Positions 8,650 through 18,599 of a DNA stretch of 64,000 nt are shown piece by piece. The stretch comes from Pseudomonadota bacterium. GTDB taxonomy: Bacteria > Pseudomonadota > Gammaproteobacteria > Burkholderiales > Burkholderiaceae_C. The notes under the pieces are model-generated. The model had not been told where the DNA came from and ran no database searches. It was given only the letters and a program-made list of their open reading frames with translations. The DNA lies in the NCBI GenBank assembly GCA_023387335.1, contig JAEWIF010000019.1, positions 62,001 to 126,000 of the forward strand. The letters are read 5' to 3'. How positions within the stretch are numbered: position 1 is the first letter of the stretch; each line of letters opens with the position of its first letter. Made by a program: the position numbers and the translations under genes.

Positions 8650-9453
8650 TCAGCCCGCATGGAGTCGGCGGCACGCTTCCAGTGCCGATCCCACCATGTC
8701 GCGCAGCACCGGCTGGATGGCCGCGGCGCACGCTTCGTCGTAGTCCCAGGGCGCGGCCTCGCGCATGTACAGCCGCTGCGTCATCTCCAGCTGCACCGCA
8801 TGCACGTCCTCGGCCGGCCGGCCGTAGTGACGCGTGATGTAGCCGCCCTTGAAGCGGCCGTTCACCGCATGCGTGACGCCGGCCGGTGCGCGGCCCGCGG
8901 CGCGAGCCACGGCTTCGGTGATCGAGGCATGGGCGCTGGCGCCGTCGGCGGTGCCGATGTTCAGGTCGGGCAGCTGGCCCTCGAACAGCCAGGGGATGCG
9001 GCTGCGGATGCTGTGAGCGTCCCACAGCAGGACGAAGCCGTGCAGCGACCGGAGGCGCGAGAGCTCGCGCCGCAGCGCGTCGTGGTAGGGCTGCCAGAAG
9101 GTCGCGCGCCGCTCGTCGCGCTCCTGGGCCGATGGCGCCGCGCCTTCGCGGTGCAGCGCGTCGCCCGTGAAGAAGCGCGTGGGGCACAGCTCGGTGTTCG
9201 AGGCGCCCGGGTACATGGGCGTGTCGTCCGGCGGCCGGTTCAGGTCGATCACGTAGCGCGACACGCTCGGCTGCAGCACGCTGGCGCCCAGCCCGCGCGC
9301 GAAGGCGTAGAGGCGGTCCAGGTGCCAGTCGGTGTCTTCCACCTCGAGCGCGCGCGGCACGTAGGCGGCGCGCAGCGCCTCGGGGATCCGCGTGCCCAGG
9401 TGGGGCATGCTCACCAGCAGCGGCACGCTGCCCTGGTGCAGGGAGTGGGTCAT
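8650..9453 (-). CDS. hutG: N-formylglutamate amidohydrolase
   Basis: A 267-residue protein of the N-formylglutamate deformylase family (PF05013), releasing glutamate and formate in the last step of histidine degradation. Visible motifs are LVSMPHLGTRIPE near the N terminus, DTDWHLDRLY, VLLWDAHSIRS and GRFKGGYITRHYG, together carrying the metal-binding His/Asp/Glu residues. The start at 9453 overlaps the hutI stop as ATGA; a much longer open frame upstream is a shadow of hutI. Pairing with hutF confirms the deiminase/deformylase branch rather than the HutG formiminoglutamase branch. Confidence 0.93.
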   Translation of the reverse strand: MTHSLHQGSVPLLVSMPHLGTRIPEALRAAYVPRALEVEDTDWHLDRLYAFARGLGASVLQPSVSRYVIDLNRPPDDTPMYPGASNTELCPTRFFTGDALHREGAAPSAQERDERRATFWQPYHDALRRELSRLRSLHGFVLLWDAHSIRSRIPWLFEGQLPDLNIGTADGASAHASITEAVARAAGRAPAGVTHAVNGRFKGGYITRHYGRPAEDVHAVQLEMTQRLYMREAAPWDYDEACAAAIQPVLRDMVGSALEACRRLHAG

Positions 9454-10661
9454 AGGGGGAGTCCTTCCACGACGGTGGCGAGGCGCGGATTGGCGCCGAA
9501 GGCGTAGCTCAGTTCGGCCGGGCCGTGCGCGTCCCACAGCACGAAGTCGGCGCGCAGGCCCGGAGCGAGACGGCCCCGATCGGCCAGGCCCAGCGCACGG
9601 GCGGCATGGCGCGTCGCGCCGGCAAGCGCCTCTTCGGGCGTGAGGCGGAACAGGGTGCAGGCCATGTTCAGCATCAGCAACAGGCTGGTGCAGGGCGAGG
9701 TACCCGGATTGCAGTCGGTGGACACCGCCATCGGCACGCCGTGCCGGCGCAGCAGCTCGATGGGCGGCAGGCGCGTTTCGCGCAGGAAGTAGAACGCGCC
9801 GGGCAGCAGCACGGCCACCGTGCCGGCGCGGGCCATGGCCTGCGCTCCCGCCTCGCCCAGCCACTCGAGGTGGTCGCAGCTGAGCGCGCCGAAGGAAGCG
9901 GCCAGCTCGGTGCCTCCGCTGTCGCTCAGCTGCTCGGCGTGCAGCTTGACGGGCAGGCCGAGCGCGCGCGCGGCCCCGAACACGCGGCGGGTCTGCGCGA
10001 TCGAAAAACCGATGCGCTCGCAGAACGCGTCGACCGCATCCACCAGCCCCTGCGCGTGGAGCTGCGGCAGCATCGCGACCACCTCGTCGATGTAGCCATC
10101 GGCGTTGCCGGCGAACTCGGGCGGCAGCGCATGCGCGCCCAGGAAGGTGGTGCGGATCGACACGCGCTCGCGCTCGCCGAGCGTGCGCGCCACCTGCAGG
10201 CACTTGGCCTCGTCGCGCAGCGACAGGCCGTAGCCGGACTTGATCTCCACGGTGGTCACGCCTTCGTCCAGCAGCCGGCGAAACCGGCGGCCGCTCTGCT
10301 GCAGCAGCGATTGCGCGTCGGCCGCGCGCGTGGCCTTGACGGTGGAGACGATGCCGCCGCCGGCACGGGCGATCTCCTCGTAGCCGGCGCCGTTCAGGCG
10401 CATCTCGAACTCGCGCGCGCGGTCGCCGGCCCACACCAGGTGGGTGTGGCAGTCGATCAGGCCGGGGGTGATCAGCGCGCCGCGGGCGTCGTGCTCCTGC
10501 GCTCCCTGGCGCAGCGCGGCCGGCAGCTCGGCGCGCGGGCCGACCCAGGCGATGCGTCCATCCTCCACCGCCAGGGCACCGTCCTCGACGAGGCCGTAGG
10601 GCGCGTTCGCCCGCGCGTCCATCGTCGCCAGGCGGGCGTGGGTCCAGATCCGCACGGTCAT
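9450..10661 (-). CDS. hutI: imidazolonepropionase
   Basis: A 403-residue amidohydrolase that opens 4-imidazolone-5-propanoate to N-formimino-glutamate. Motifs: GLIDCHTHLVWAGDR (zinc HxH), the VEIKSGYGLS substrate loop, KLHAEQLSDSGG, and the late SDCNPGTSP metal/substrate site. The ATG at 10661 overlaps the hutD stop (ATGA); 23 further residues of open frame upstream are not needed. It lies between hutD and hutG in a coupled operon. Confidence 0.95.
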   Translation of the reverse strand: MTVRIWTHARLATMDARANAPYGLVEDGALAVEDGRIAWVGPRAELPAALRQGAQEHDARGALITPGLIDCHTHLVWAGDRAREFEMRLNGAGYEEIARAGGGIVSTVKATRAADAQSLLQQSGRRFRRLLDEGVTTVEIKSGYGLSLRDEAKCLQVARTLGERERVSIRTTFLGAHALPPEFAGNADGYIDEVVAMLPQLHAQGLVDAVDAFCERIGFSIAQTRRVFGAARALGLPVKLHAEQLSDSGGTELAASFGALSCDHLEWLGEAGAQAMARAGTVAVLLPGAFYFLRETRLPPIELLRRHGVPMAVSTDCNPGTSPCTSLLLMLNMACTLFRLTPEEALAGATRHAARALGLADRGRLAPGLRADFVLWDAHGPAELSYAFGANPRLATVVEGLPL

Positions 10662-11212
10662 GTCTCGATCTCCATCCACAAGGCTTCGTCGCCCGTCACC
10701 GTTCCGTAGGCGGCCCACTTGCGCCTGCACCAGGCGAGGTGCCCGGCGGGCACTTCGATCACGCCGTCCGGGGAGCGCACCGCGGCCGGTTGACGATGCG
10801 CATAGACCGCCGCCAGCACTTCGCCTTGCAGCCGGAAAGCGTGCTCGCCCGCCACGCGGTGCAACCGCGCGCGGCCCGGCGGGGCCATCAGGTTGAAGTC
10901 GCGCGTGGGACCCTCGACCAGCGTGCAGTCGACGCGGGCCTCGCCGCTGAAACGGATGGGCGCGGCACCCGCCACCAGGGTGTTGGAGACGTCATCCACC
11001 CGCAGCACCACGCCGGCGCCCTCGAGCACGGCGAACCAGCGTTCGATGCCTTCGAAGGTGGAGAAGGGCCCGGCGGCGGTGACGTCGGCCACCGAGATGC
11101 GCACCTGCCAGTCGTGCGGCGAGGGCCAGGCGAGCAGTTCACGCGTGAGGCCGCCGCCATTGCGCCACGCCTGCGCGGCGGTGCCGGCCAGGGCAACGAG
11201 CTGCCAGGTCAT
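10658..11212 (-). CDS. hutD: HutD family protein
   Basis: A 184-residue cupin-like HutD. Family features are the WRNGGGLTREL opening, the RISVADVTAAGPFSTFEG block and the central DFNLM segment. HutD is found in many hut operons and has been proposed to limit or govern pathway flux, possibly by binding a ligand such as formylglutamate; no enzyme activity is established. ATGA overlaps join it to hutC before it and hutI after it, so expression is tightly coupled. Confidence 0.9.
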   Translation of the reverse strand: MTWQLVALAGTAAQAWRNGGGLTRELLAWPSPHDWQVRISVADVTAAGPFSTFEGIERWFAVLEGAGVVLRVDDVSNTLVAGAAPIRFSGEARVDCTLVEGPTRDFNLMAPPGRARLHRVAGEHAFRLQGEVLAAVYAHRQPAAVRSPDGVIEVPAGHLAWCRRKWAAYGTVTGDEALWMEIET

Positions 11213-11919
11213 GCCTGGAAATTCCCGTTGAAGCTGTAGCGGCTGCCCGGATAGAGCTGGCGCGCGATGCTGGCCACGTTCGACCCGGAGACGGTGCGCC
11301 GCATCATCGCCAGGCAGGGCTCGCCGGCCTCGATGTCCAGCGCCCGCGCCTCCTCGGGCGTGGGAAGGCAGGCTTCGATGGAATAGCTGGCCTCGGTGAT
11401 CGGGGCGTGCAGCAGCAGGTGCGAGGTGGGCGAGGTGCGGGTGAAGTCCACCTCCAGGTAATTCGGCGCGGCCTTCGGATTGACGTAGCGGTTCTCGTAC
11501 TGGATGGGCACGCCGTTCTCCAGGTGCACCAGCACGCTGTGGAACACCTTGGCGCCGCGCGCGAGGCCGAGCGATTCGGCCAGTCCGGCGGTGGCCCGCT
11601 CCTGGACCACCTGCACCACGCGCGTGCTGTGGACGTGCCCGCGCTCGGTCACTTCCTCGTGGATGTCGCGGATGACCAGGCGCGAGCTGATGCGGTGCAG
11701 CTGGGCCACGCGGGTCCCCGAGCCCTGCACGCGCGTGACCAGTCCTTCCGCGGCCAGCTCGCGCAGCGCACGGTGCGCCGTCATGCGGCTGACGGCGAAT
11801 CGCTCCATCAGCGCCGCCTCGCTGGGGACCGGATCGCCGGGCTTCCATTTCCCGCTGGCGATGTGCTGGCGGATCCAGCCCTTGACCTGCTCGTAGGCCG
11901 GCACGTCGTCGTTTGCCAT
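11209..11919 (-). CDS. hutC: histidine utilization repressor (GntR/HutC family)
   Basis: GntR-family repressor of about 236 residues: winged HTH in residues 1-70 (PSEAALMERFAVSRMTAHRAL) and a UTRA effector domain to the C terminus (NRYVNPKAAPNYLEVDF, PCLAMMRRTVSGSNVASIARQLYPG). HutC normally senses urocanate and represses hut genes. The ATG at 11919 (MANDDVP) is preferred; another at 11931 adds four residues. It is the first gene of hutCDIGF and divergent from hutU. The two TTGT-N4-ACAA sites in the shared upstream region are probably its operators, giving autoregulation too. Confidence 0.93.
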   Translation of the reverse strand: MANDDVPAYEQVKGWIRQHIASGKWKPGDPVPSEAALMERFAVSRMTAHRALRELAAEGLVTRVQGSGTRVAQLHRISSRLVIRDIHEEVTERGHVHSTRVVQVVQERATAGLAESLGLARGAKVFHSVLVHLENGVPIQYENRYVNPKAAPNYLEVDFTRTSPTSHLLLHAPITEASYSIEACLPTPEEARALDIEAGEPCLAMMRRTVSGSNVASIARQLYPGSRYSFNGNFQA

Positions 11920-11938
11920 GGGAGCGAGCATATCCCAG

Positions 11939-11967
11939 TTGACACCGGTTGTATAGACAACTATTCT
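11939..11967 (+). promoter_or_regulatory. sigma70-type promoter of hutU-hutH operon
   Basis: TTGACA at 11939-11944 and TATTCT at 11962-11967 with a 17-bp spacer; a start site near 11974 is expected, about 32 bp before the hutU ATG. The upstream HutC-like site fills most of the spacer and the second lies just downstream of the start, so a bound repressor would block RNA polymerase. AGGAG at 11996-12000 is the ribosome-binding site of hutU. Confidence 0.7.
11949..11960. promoter_or_regulatory. HutC-type operator 1
   Basis: TTGTATAGACAA, an imperfect dyad TTGT-N4-ACAA (flanked G/C, giving 7 matched outer bases per side at 11948-11961 apart from the core). It is inside the spacer between the -35 and -10 of the hutU promoter. 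It resembles the TTGTATATACAA-type sites described for HutC/GntR regulators. Confidence 0.65.
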
Positions 11968-11981
11968 CCGCGGCCATCAAG

Positions 11982-11993
11982 TTGTATAGACAA
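11982..11993. promoter_or_regulatory. HutC-type operator 2
   Basis: An exact second copy of TTGTATAGACAA, 33 bp downstream of the first (about three helical turns, same face of the DNA) and immediately before the hutU ribosome-binding site. The spacing suits cooperative binding of two repressor dimers. Confidence 0.65.
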
Positions 11994-12005
11994 GCAGGAG
12001 CAGCC

Positions 12006-13705
<1,700 letters not shown>

Positions 13706-13709
<4 letters not shown>

Positions 13710-15253
13710 GCATGCTCCTGAATCCCGGCGAGCTCACCCTGGCCCAGCTGCGCGAGCTGTGGGAGGCGCCGGAGCAACGCCTCGAACTCGACCCCGCCTG
13801 CCGTCCCGCGATCCGCGCCAGCGCCGAGCTGGTGCGCAACGCGACGGCCGGTGACGCGCCGGTGTACGGCGTCAACACCGGCTTCGGCAAGCTGGCCACC
13901 ACCCGCATCGCCCGCGACGACCTGGCGCTGCTGCAACTGAAGCTGCTGCGCTCGCACTCGGTCGGCGTGGGCGAGCCGCTCGCGGAGCGCGTCGTGCGCC
14001 TGGTCCTCCTGCTCAAGGCGGCCAGCCTGGCGCGCGGCTTCTCCGGCGTGCGCGAGGAGGTGGTCGACGGCCTGCTGGCGCTCTACAACCACGGCGTCAT
14101 CCCCGTCGTGCCGAGCCAGGGCTCGGTGGGCGCGTCGGGCGACCTGGCGCCCCTGGCCCACCTGTGCCTGCCGCTGATCGGCGAGGGCGAGGCCTTCCTC
14201 GGCGGCGAGCGGCTGCCGGGCAGCCAGGCGCTGGAGCGCGCCGGCCTGCGACCGCTGCAGCTGGGCGCCAAGGAGGGACTCGCGCTGATCAACGGCACGC
14301 AGGTCTCGACCGCGCTGGCGATCGACGCCCTGCTCGCGGCCGACAAGCTGTTCGAGTCGGCGGTGATCACCGGGGCGGTGACGCTGGACGCGGCGCGCGG
14401 CAGCGACGGCCCGTTCGACCCGCGCATCCACGCGGTGCGCGGCCAGCCCGGGCAGATCGACTGCGCGGCGGCCTACCGCGCGCTGGCGCAGGGCAGCGAG
14501 ATCCGGCGCTCGCACCTGGAAGGCGACGACCGCGTGCAGGACCCGTACTGCCTGCGCTGCCAGCCGCAGGTGATGGGCGCCTGCCTCGACCAGATGCGGT
14601 ACGCGGCGCAGGTGCTGGTGCGCGAAGCCAACGCCGTCACCGACAACCCGCTGGTGTTCGCCGACGGTGCCGCCATGGTCTCGGGCGGGAACTTCCACGC
14701 CGAGCCGGTCGCGCTGGTGGCCGATGCGCTGGCCGTGGCCATAGCCGAGATCGGCGCGATCAGCGAGCGCCGCGTGGCCATGCTGGTGGACACCGTGGTG
14801 TCGCGGCTGCCGCCCTTCCTCACGCCCGAGCCCGGCCTGAACTCCGGCTTCATGATCGTGCACGTGACGGCCGCGGCGCTGGCCTCGGAGAACAAGTCGC
14901 TGGCGCACCCGGCCAGCGTGGACAGCCTGCCCACCTCGGCCAACCAGGAAGACCACGTGAGCATGGCGACGTTCGCCGCGCGGCGGCTCGGTCCCATGCT
15001 GCGCAATACCGCCCACATCCTCGCGATCGAGCTGCTGGCTGCCGCGCAGGGCATCGAGTTCCTGCGACCGCTGAGCAGCGCGCCGGCGCTGGAAGGCGTG
15101 CTGCGCCTGGTGCGAAGCGTGTCGCCGGCCATGATGGCCGACCGCAGCCTGGCGCGCGACATCGAGGCGGTGCACCACCTGGTGGCCGGCGGCGACATCG
15201 GCCGCGCCACCGAGCGCCACATCCCGGAATTGCACGCATTGCGGCTGGCATGA
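13706..15253 (+). CDS. hutH: histidine ammonia-lyase
   Basis: A 515-residue aromatic amino acid lyase that deaminates L-histidine to urocanate. The Ala-Ser-Gly triplet that cyclises to the MIO cofactor is at residues 143-145 in SVGASGDLAPLAH; the catalytic Tyr is in VYGVNTGFGKL near residue 54, and the QDPYCLRCQPQVMG and NPLVF segments complete the active site. The start at 13706 overlaps the hutU stop as ATGA. With hutU, I, F and G a complete histidine-to-glutamate pathway is encoded. Confidence 0.97.
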
Positions 15254-15304
15254 CGCGTGCATAGATTGCAGACCATCCCTTCCTTCACCTCCAGGAGACT
15301 TCCC

Positions 15305-16249
15305 ATGAAGAAGCTGTTCGCCCTCTCGCTCATCGCCCTGGCCGGCGCGGCCGCGCACGCGCAGGACACCGCCGTGGCCATCGGCATCTCCGGCTGGACC
15401 GGCTTCGCCCCGCTCACGCTGGCCAAGGAAGCCGGCATCTTCAAGAAGCATGGCCTGGACGTCACGCTCCGGAAGATCCCGCAGAAGGACCGCCACCTGG
15501 CCATCGCCTCGGGCGACGTGCAGTGCGCCGCCACCACGGTGGAGACCTGGATCGTGTGGAACGCCAACGGCGTGGCCACCACCCAGATCTTCCAGCTGGA
15601 CAAGAGCTACGGCGCCGACGGCATGGTGGTCAAGCCGGGCATCGGCAAGATCGGCGACCTCAAGGGCAAGACCGTGGCTGCCAGCGCACCGGGCACGGCG
15701 CCCTACTTCACGCTGGCCTGGATGCTCAAGAAGAACGGCCTGACGCCCAAGGACGTGAAGGTGGTGAACCTCGAGCCGCAGGCCGCGGCCAACGCGATGA
15801 TCGCGGGCACCAGCGGGCTGGACGCCGCCATGACCTACGAGCCCTACCTCGGCGCGGTGCGCGCCAAGCCCGAGGCCGGCAAGATCATCGCGACCACGCT
15901 GGACTACCCGATGGTGATGGACACGTTCGGCTGCACGCCCAAGTTCCTGGCCGACAACCCCAAGGCCGCCAAGGCGCTGGCCGACGGCTACTTCGAGGCC
16001 GTGGACATGATCAGGAAGGATCCGAAGAAGAGCTTCGAGATCATGGGCGCCGACGTCAAGCAGAGCGCCGAGCAGTTCGAGGCCAGCCAGAAATACCTGC
16101 GCTGGCAGGACCGCGAGGCCAACCAGAAGTTCTTCGCCGGCGAGCACGCCGCCTTCAGCAAGGAAGCGGCCGAGCTGCTGGTGGAGGCCGGCATCATCAA
16201 GCAGGCGCCCGACCTGTCGAAGCTGGCGGACACGCGGTTCATCAAGTGA
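15305..16249 (+). CDS. NitT/TauT-family ABC transporter substrate-binding protein (hut-linked)
   Basis: A 314-residue periplasmic NMT1/SsuA-like binding protein. The signal peptide is cut near AAHAQD (residues 18-20). The mature part starts IGISGWTGFAPLTLAKEAGIFKKHGLDV, the standard opening of nitrate/taurine/sulfonate receptors. Start ATG 15305 follows AGGAG. Forty-one bases after hutH and before a permease and ATPase, so it is probably co-transcribed with hutUH; histidine, urocanate or another imidazole is the inferred ligand, although the family usually binds other compounds. Confidence 0.88.
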   Translation: MKKLFALSLIALAGAAAHAQDTAVAIGISGWTGFAPLTLAKEAGIFKKHGLDVTLRKIPQKDRHLAIASGDVQCAATTVETWIVWNANGVATTQIFQLDKSYGADGMVVKPGIGKIGDLKGKTVAASAPGTAPYFTLAWMLKKNGLTPKDVKVVNLEPQAAANAMIAGTSGLDAAMTYEPYLGAVRAKPEAGKIIATTLDYPMVMDTFGCTPKFLADNPKAAKALADGYFEAVDMIRKDPKKSFEIMGADVKQSAEQFEASQKYLRWQDREANQKFFAGEHAAFSKEAAELLVEAGIIKQAPDLSKLADTRFIK

Positions 16250-16269
16250 GCTGAAGCCGTCGTCCCGCG

Positions 16270-17046
16270 ATGAAACCGCTCGCCCCCGTCACCCCCGGCA
16301 CGCGCGCCACGCTCGGCGTGGCGTTCTTCGCCGTCTTCTTCCTGGTGTGGGCCGCCTTCACCCTCGGCGGCCTGGTGCCCAAGCAGTTCCTGGCCGACCC
16401 GCTCACCATGCTCAGGTCGGGCTGGACGCTGCTCACGCAGTACGGCTTCCTGCACGACATCGGCATGACCGTGTGGCGCGTGGTGGGCGGCTTCCTGATC
16501 GCCGCCGCCCTCGCCGTGCCGCTGGGCGTGCTGATGGGCGCCTACAAGCCGGTGGAGGCCTTCTTCGAGCCCTTCGTCAGTTTCGCGCGCTACCTGCCCG
16601 CCTCGGCGTTCATCCCGCTGCTGATCCTGTGGGCAGGCATCGGCGAGGCGCAGAAGCTGGCGGTGATCTTCATCGGCTCGTTCTTCCAGCTGGTGCTGAT
16701 GATCGCCGTGAGCGTGGGCAACACGCGCCGCGACCTGGTGGAGGCGGCGTACACGCTCGGTGCGCTGGACCGCGGCATCGTCACCCGCGTGCTGCTGCCC
16801 TCCAGCGCGCCCGAGATCGCCGAGACGCTGCGAATGGTGCTGGGCTGGGCCTGGACCTACGTGATCGTGGCCGAGCTGATCGGCGCGTCCAGCGGCATCG
16901 GCCACATGATCACCGACAGCCAGGCGCTGCTGGCCACCGACCAGATCATCTTCGGCATCCTGGTGATCGGCCTGATCGGGCTGGTCACGGACTTCGCCTT
17001 CAAGGCCTTCAACCGCAAGCTCTTCCCGTGGGCGCAGATCCGATGA
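16270..17046 (+). CDS. ABC transporter permease, NitT/TauT (SsuC-like)
   Basis: A 258-residue inner-membrane permease with about six hydrophobic segments (first at residues 15-35). The cytoplasmic EAA loop is VEAAYTLGALDRGIVTRVLLP, which docks to the ATPase. It starts 20 bp after the binding-protein gene and its stop overlaps the ATPase start (ATGA), so the three genes form one importer. Confidence 0.92.
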   Translation: MKPLAPVTPGTRATLGVAFFAVFFLVWAAFTLGGLVPKQFLADPLTMLRSGWTLLTQYGFLHDIGMTVWRVVGGFLIAAALAVPLGVLMGAYKPVEAFFEPFVSFARYLPASAFIPLLILWAGIGEAQKLAVIFIGSFFQLVLMIAVSVGNTRRDLVEAAYTLGALDRGIVTRVLLPSSAPEIAETLRMVLGWAWTYVIVAELIGASSGIGHMITDSQALLATDQIIFGILVIGLIGLVTDFAFKAFNRKLFPWAQIR

Positions 17047-17852
17047 AACGCGACGAACTCGCCCTGGGCAGCGGCATGCCCACCCTGCAGATCCGCGCCG
17101 TCGGCAAGACCTTCAGCGGCGGCACGGTCGCCCTGCAGGCCACCGACCTCTCGGTGCAGGAGAACGACTTCATCACCATCCTCGGGCCTTCCGGTTGCGG
17201 CAAGAGCACGCTGCTGCGCATGGTGGCCGGGCTGGACACGCCTTCCGGCGGCAACATCGCGCTGGACGGCCGGCCGGTGGCCGGTCCCGGCGCCGACCGG
17301 GGCATGGTGTTCCAGAGCTACACGCTCTTTCCCTGGCTCACGGTCCTGCAGAACGTGTGCTTCGGCCTGCGCGAGAAAGGCATGCCGCTGCAGGAGCAGC
17401 ACGCCATCGCGCACCGCTTCATCGGCAAGGTGGGCTTGAAGGGATTCGAGAACCACTTCCCCAAGCAGCTCTCGGGCGGCATGCAGCAGCGCGTGGCGCT
17501 GGCCCGCGCGCTGGCCAACGACCCGCGCATCCTGCTGATGGACGAGCCGTTCGGCGCGCTCGACCACCAGACGCGCGAGCTGATGCAGGAGCTGCTGCTG
17601 GGCATCTGGGAGGACGAGCGCAAGACGGTGCTGTTCGTCACCCACGACATCGACGAAGCCATCTTCATGGGCAACCGCGTCGTCGTGATGAGCGCGCGCC
17701 CGGGCCGCATCAAGTGCGACCTCCCGGTGCCGCTGCAGCATCCCCGGCACTACTCGATGAAGACCACTCCGGTGTTCGCCGAACTCAAGGCCCGGCTCAC
17801 CGAGGAGATCCGCATCGAAGTGCAGCGCGCCGCCGGCCTGGCGACAGGCTAG
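17043..17852 (+). CDS. ABC transporter ATP-binding protein, NitT/TauT (SsuB-like)
   Basis: A 269-residue ATPase: Walker A GPSGCGKST, Q-loop MVFQSYTLFPW, signature LSGGMQQRVALARAL, Walker B ILLMDEPFGALD and H-loop FVTHDIDEA. It is last in the plus-strand hut operon and powers the adjacent permease. Its TAG stop and the TAG stop of the convergent yceH-like gene share bases 17850-17851, so the two transcripts must overlap or terminate inside coding sequence. Confidence 0.94.
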   Translation: MKRDELALGSGMPTLQIRAVGKTFSGGTVALQATDLSVQENDFITILGPSGCGKSTLLRMVAGLDTPSGGNIALDGRPVAGPGADRGMVFQSYTLFPWLTVLQNVCFGLREKGMPLQEQHAIAHRFIGKVGLKGFENHFPKQLSGGMQQRVALARALANDPRILLMDEPFGALDHQTRELMQELLLGIWEDERKTVLFVTHDIDEAIFMGNRVVVMSARPGRIKCDLPVPLQHPRHYSMKTTPVFAELKARLTEEIRIEVQRAAGLATG

Positions 17853-18514
17853 CGCCCGTCGATCCCCAGCTCGGAGCAGACGCGCCCGACGAGCGCCTTC
17901 ATGTCCGCGAGCTCGGCCTCGAGCCGCGCCACCCGGGCCTTCAAGGCCGCCACCTCGCCCAGGGAGAGGTCTTCGGTTCCGGCGTCGATGAGGCCCGCGG
18001 CTTCGCCGACGGCCGGCTCGCCGCCCAGCAGGTGGGCCCATCGGCTTTCCCTTGCGCCGGGAAGCCTCGCAAGCTTGCGCACGAGAGCGCCGGCCGCGCG
18101 GTCGGCCAGCTCCTCCAGGAAGGCTTCGACGGAGGAGATGTCCGCGAAGTTGTGCATGCGCTCCGACGCGATCCGAAGCTCGCCCGGCGTTTGCGGCCCC
18201 CGGAGCATCAGCACCGTGAGCAGCGCGATCGACTGCGAGGGGATCTTCAGCACACCGTCAAGGTTGTGCCCGTAGCGATAGGCGCGTCCGCCGCTCGATT
18301 CGGTGACGAGGCTCAGGGCCTTGAGGCTGTCCAGGGTGGCCTGGGCCTCGGCTTCCGAGATCTCGAGGATCGGGTTGCGGCTCGTCTTCTGGTTGCATCC
18401 GGAGACGAGCGAGTTGAGCGTCAGCGGATAGCTGTCGGGCACGGTGCGCTGCTTCTCGGCCAGCACGCCGAGAACGCGAACTTCGAAGAGGGAGAGCGCG
18501 CGAAGGTTGGACAT
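17849..18514 (-). CDS. yceH: YceH/DUF480 family protein
   Basis: A 221-residue UPF0502/DUF480 protein: two winged-helix domains (LSLFEVRVLGVLAEKQRTVP; SIALLTVLMLRGPQTPGEL) and a C-terminal coiled coil (about 185-210) rich in AELADMKALV. Cytosolic; function not established, though the fold suggests nucleic-acid binding. It is transcribed alone and unrelated in function to the flanking hut transporter and transketolase operon. The ATG at 18514 is the start. Confidence 0.85.
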   Translation of the reverse strand: MSNLRALSLFEVRVLGVLAEKQRTVPDSYPLTLNSLVSGCNQKTSRNPILEISEAEAQATLDSLKALSLVTESSGGRAYRYGHNLDGVLKIPSQSIALLTVLMLRGPQTPGELRIASERMHNFADISSVEAFLEELADRAAGALVRKLARLPGARESRWAHLLGGEPAVGEAAGLIDAGTEDLSLGEVAALKARVARLEAELADMKALVGRVCSELGIDGR

Positions 18515-18599
18515 CGGATTTCGTGTGACGCGACACGCGCAATGTACCCCGCGCTCGGATGCTTCGCGCCGGCCTCGGTGCCGGCCTTCACCCTGATCG

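Noticed and set aside
18568..18585. GCCGGC-loop-GCCGGC hairpin after the transketolase gene as a terminator
   Set aside because: Only six G/C pairs without a T-run on the minus strand; not distinguishable from chance in GC-rich DNA.
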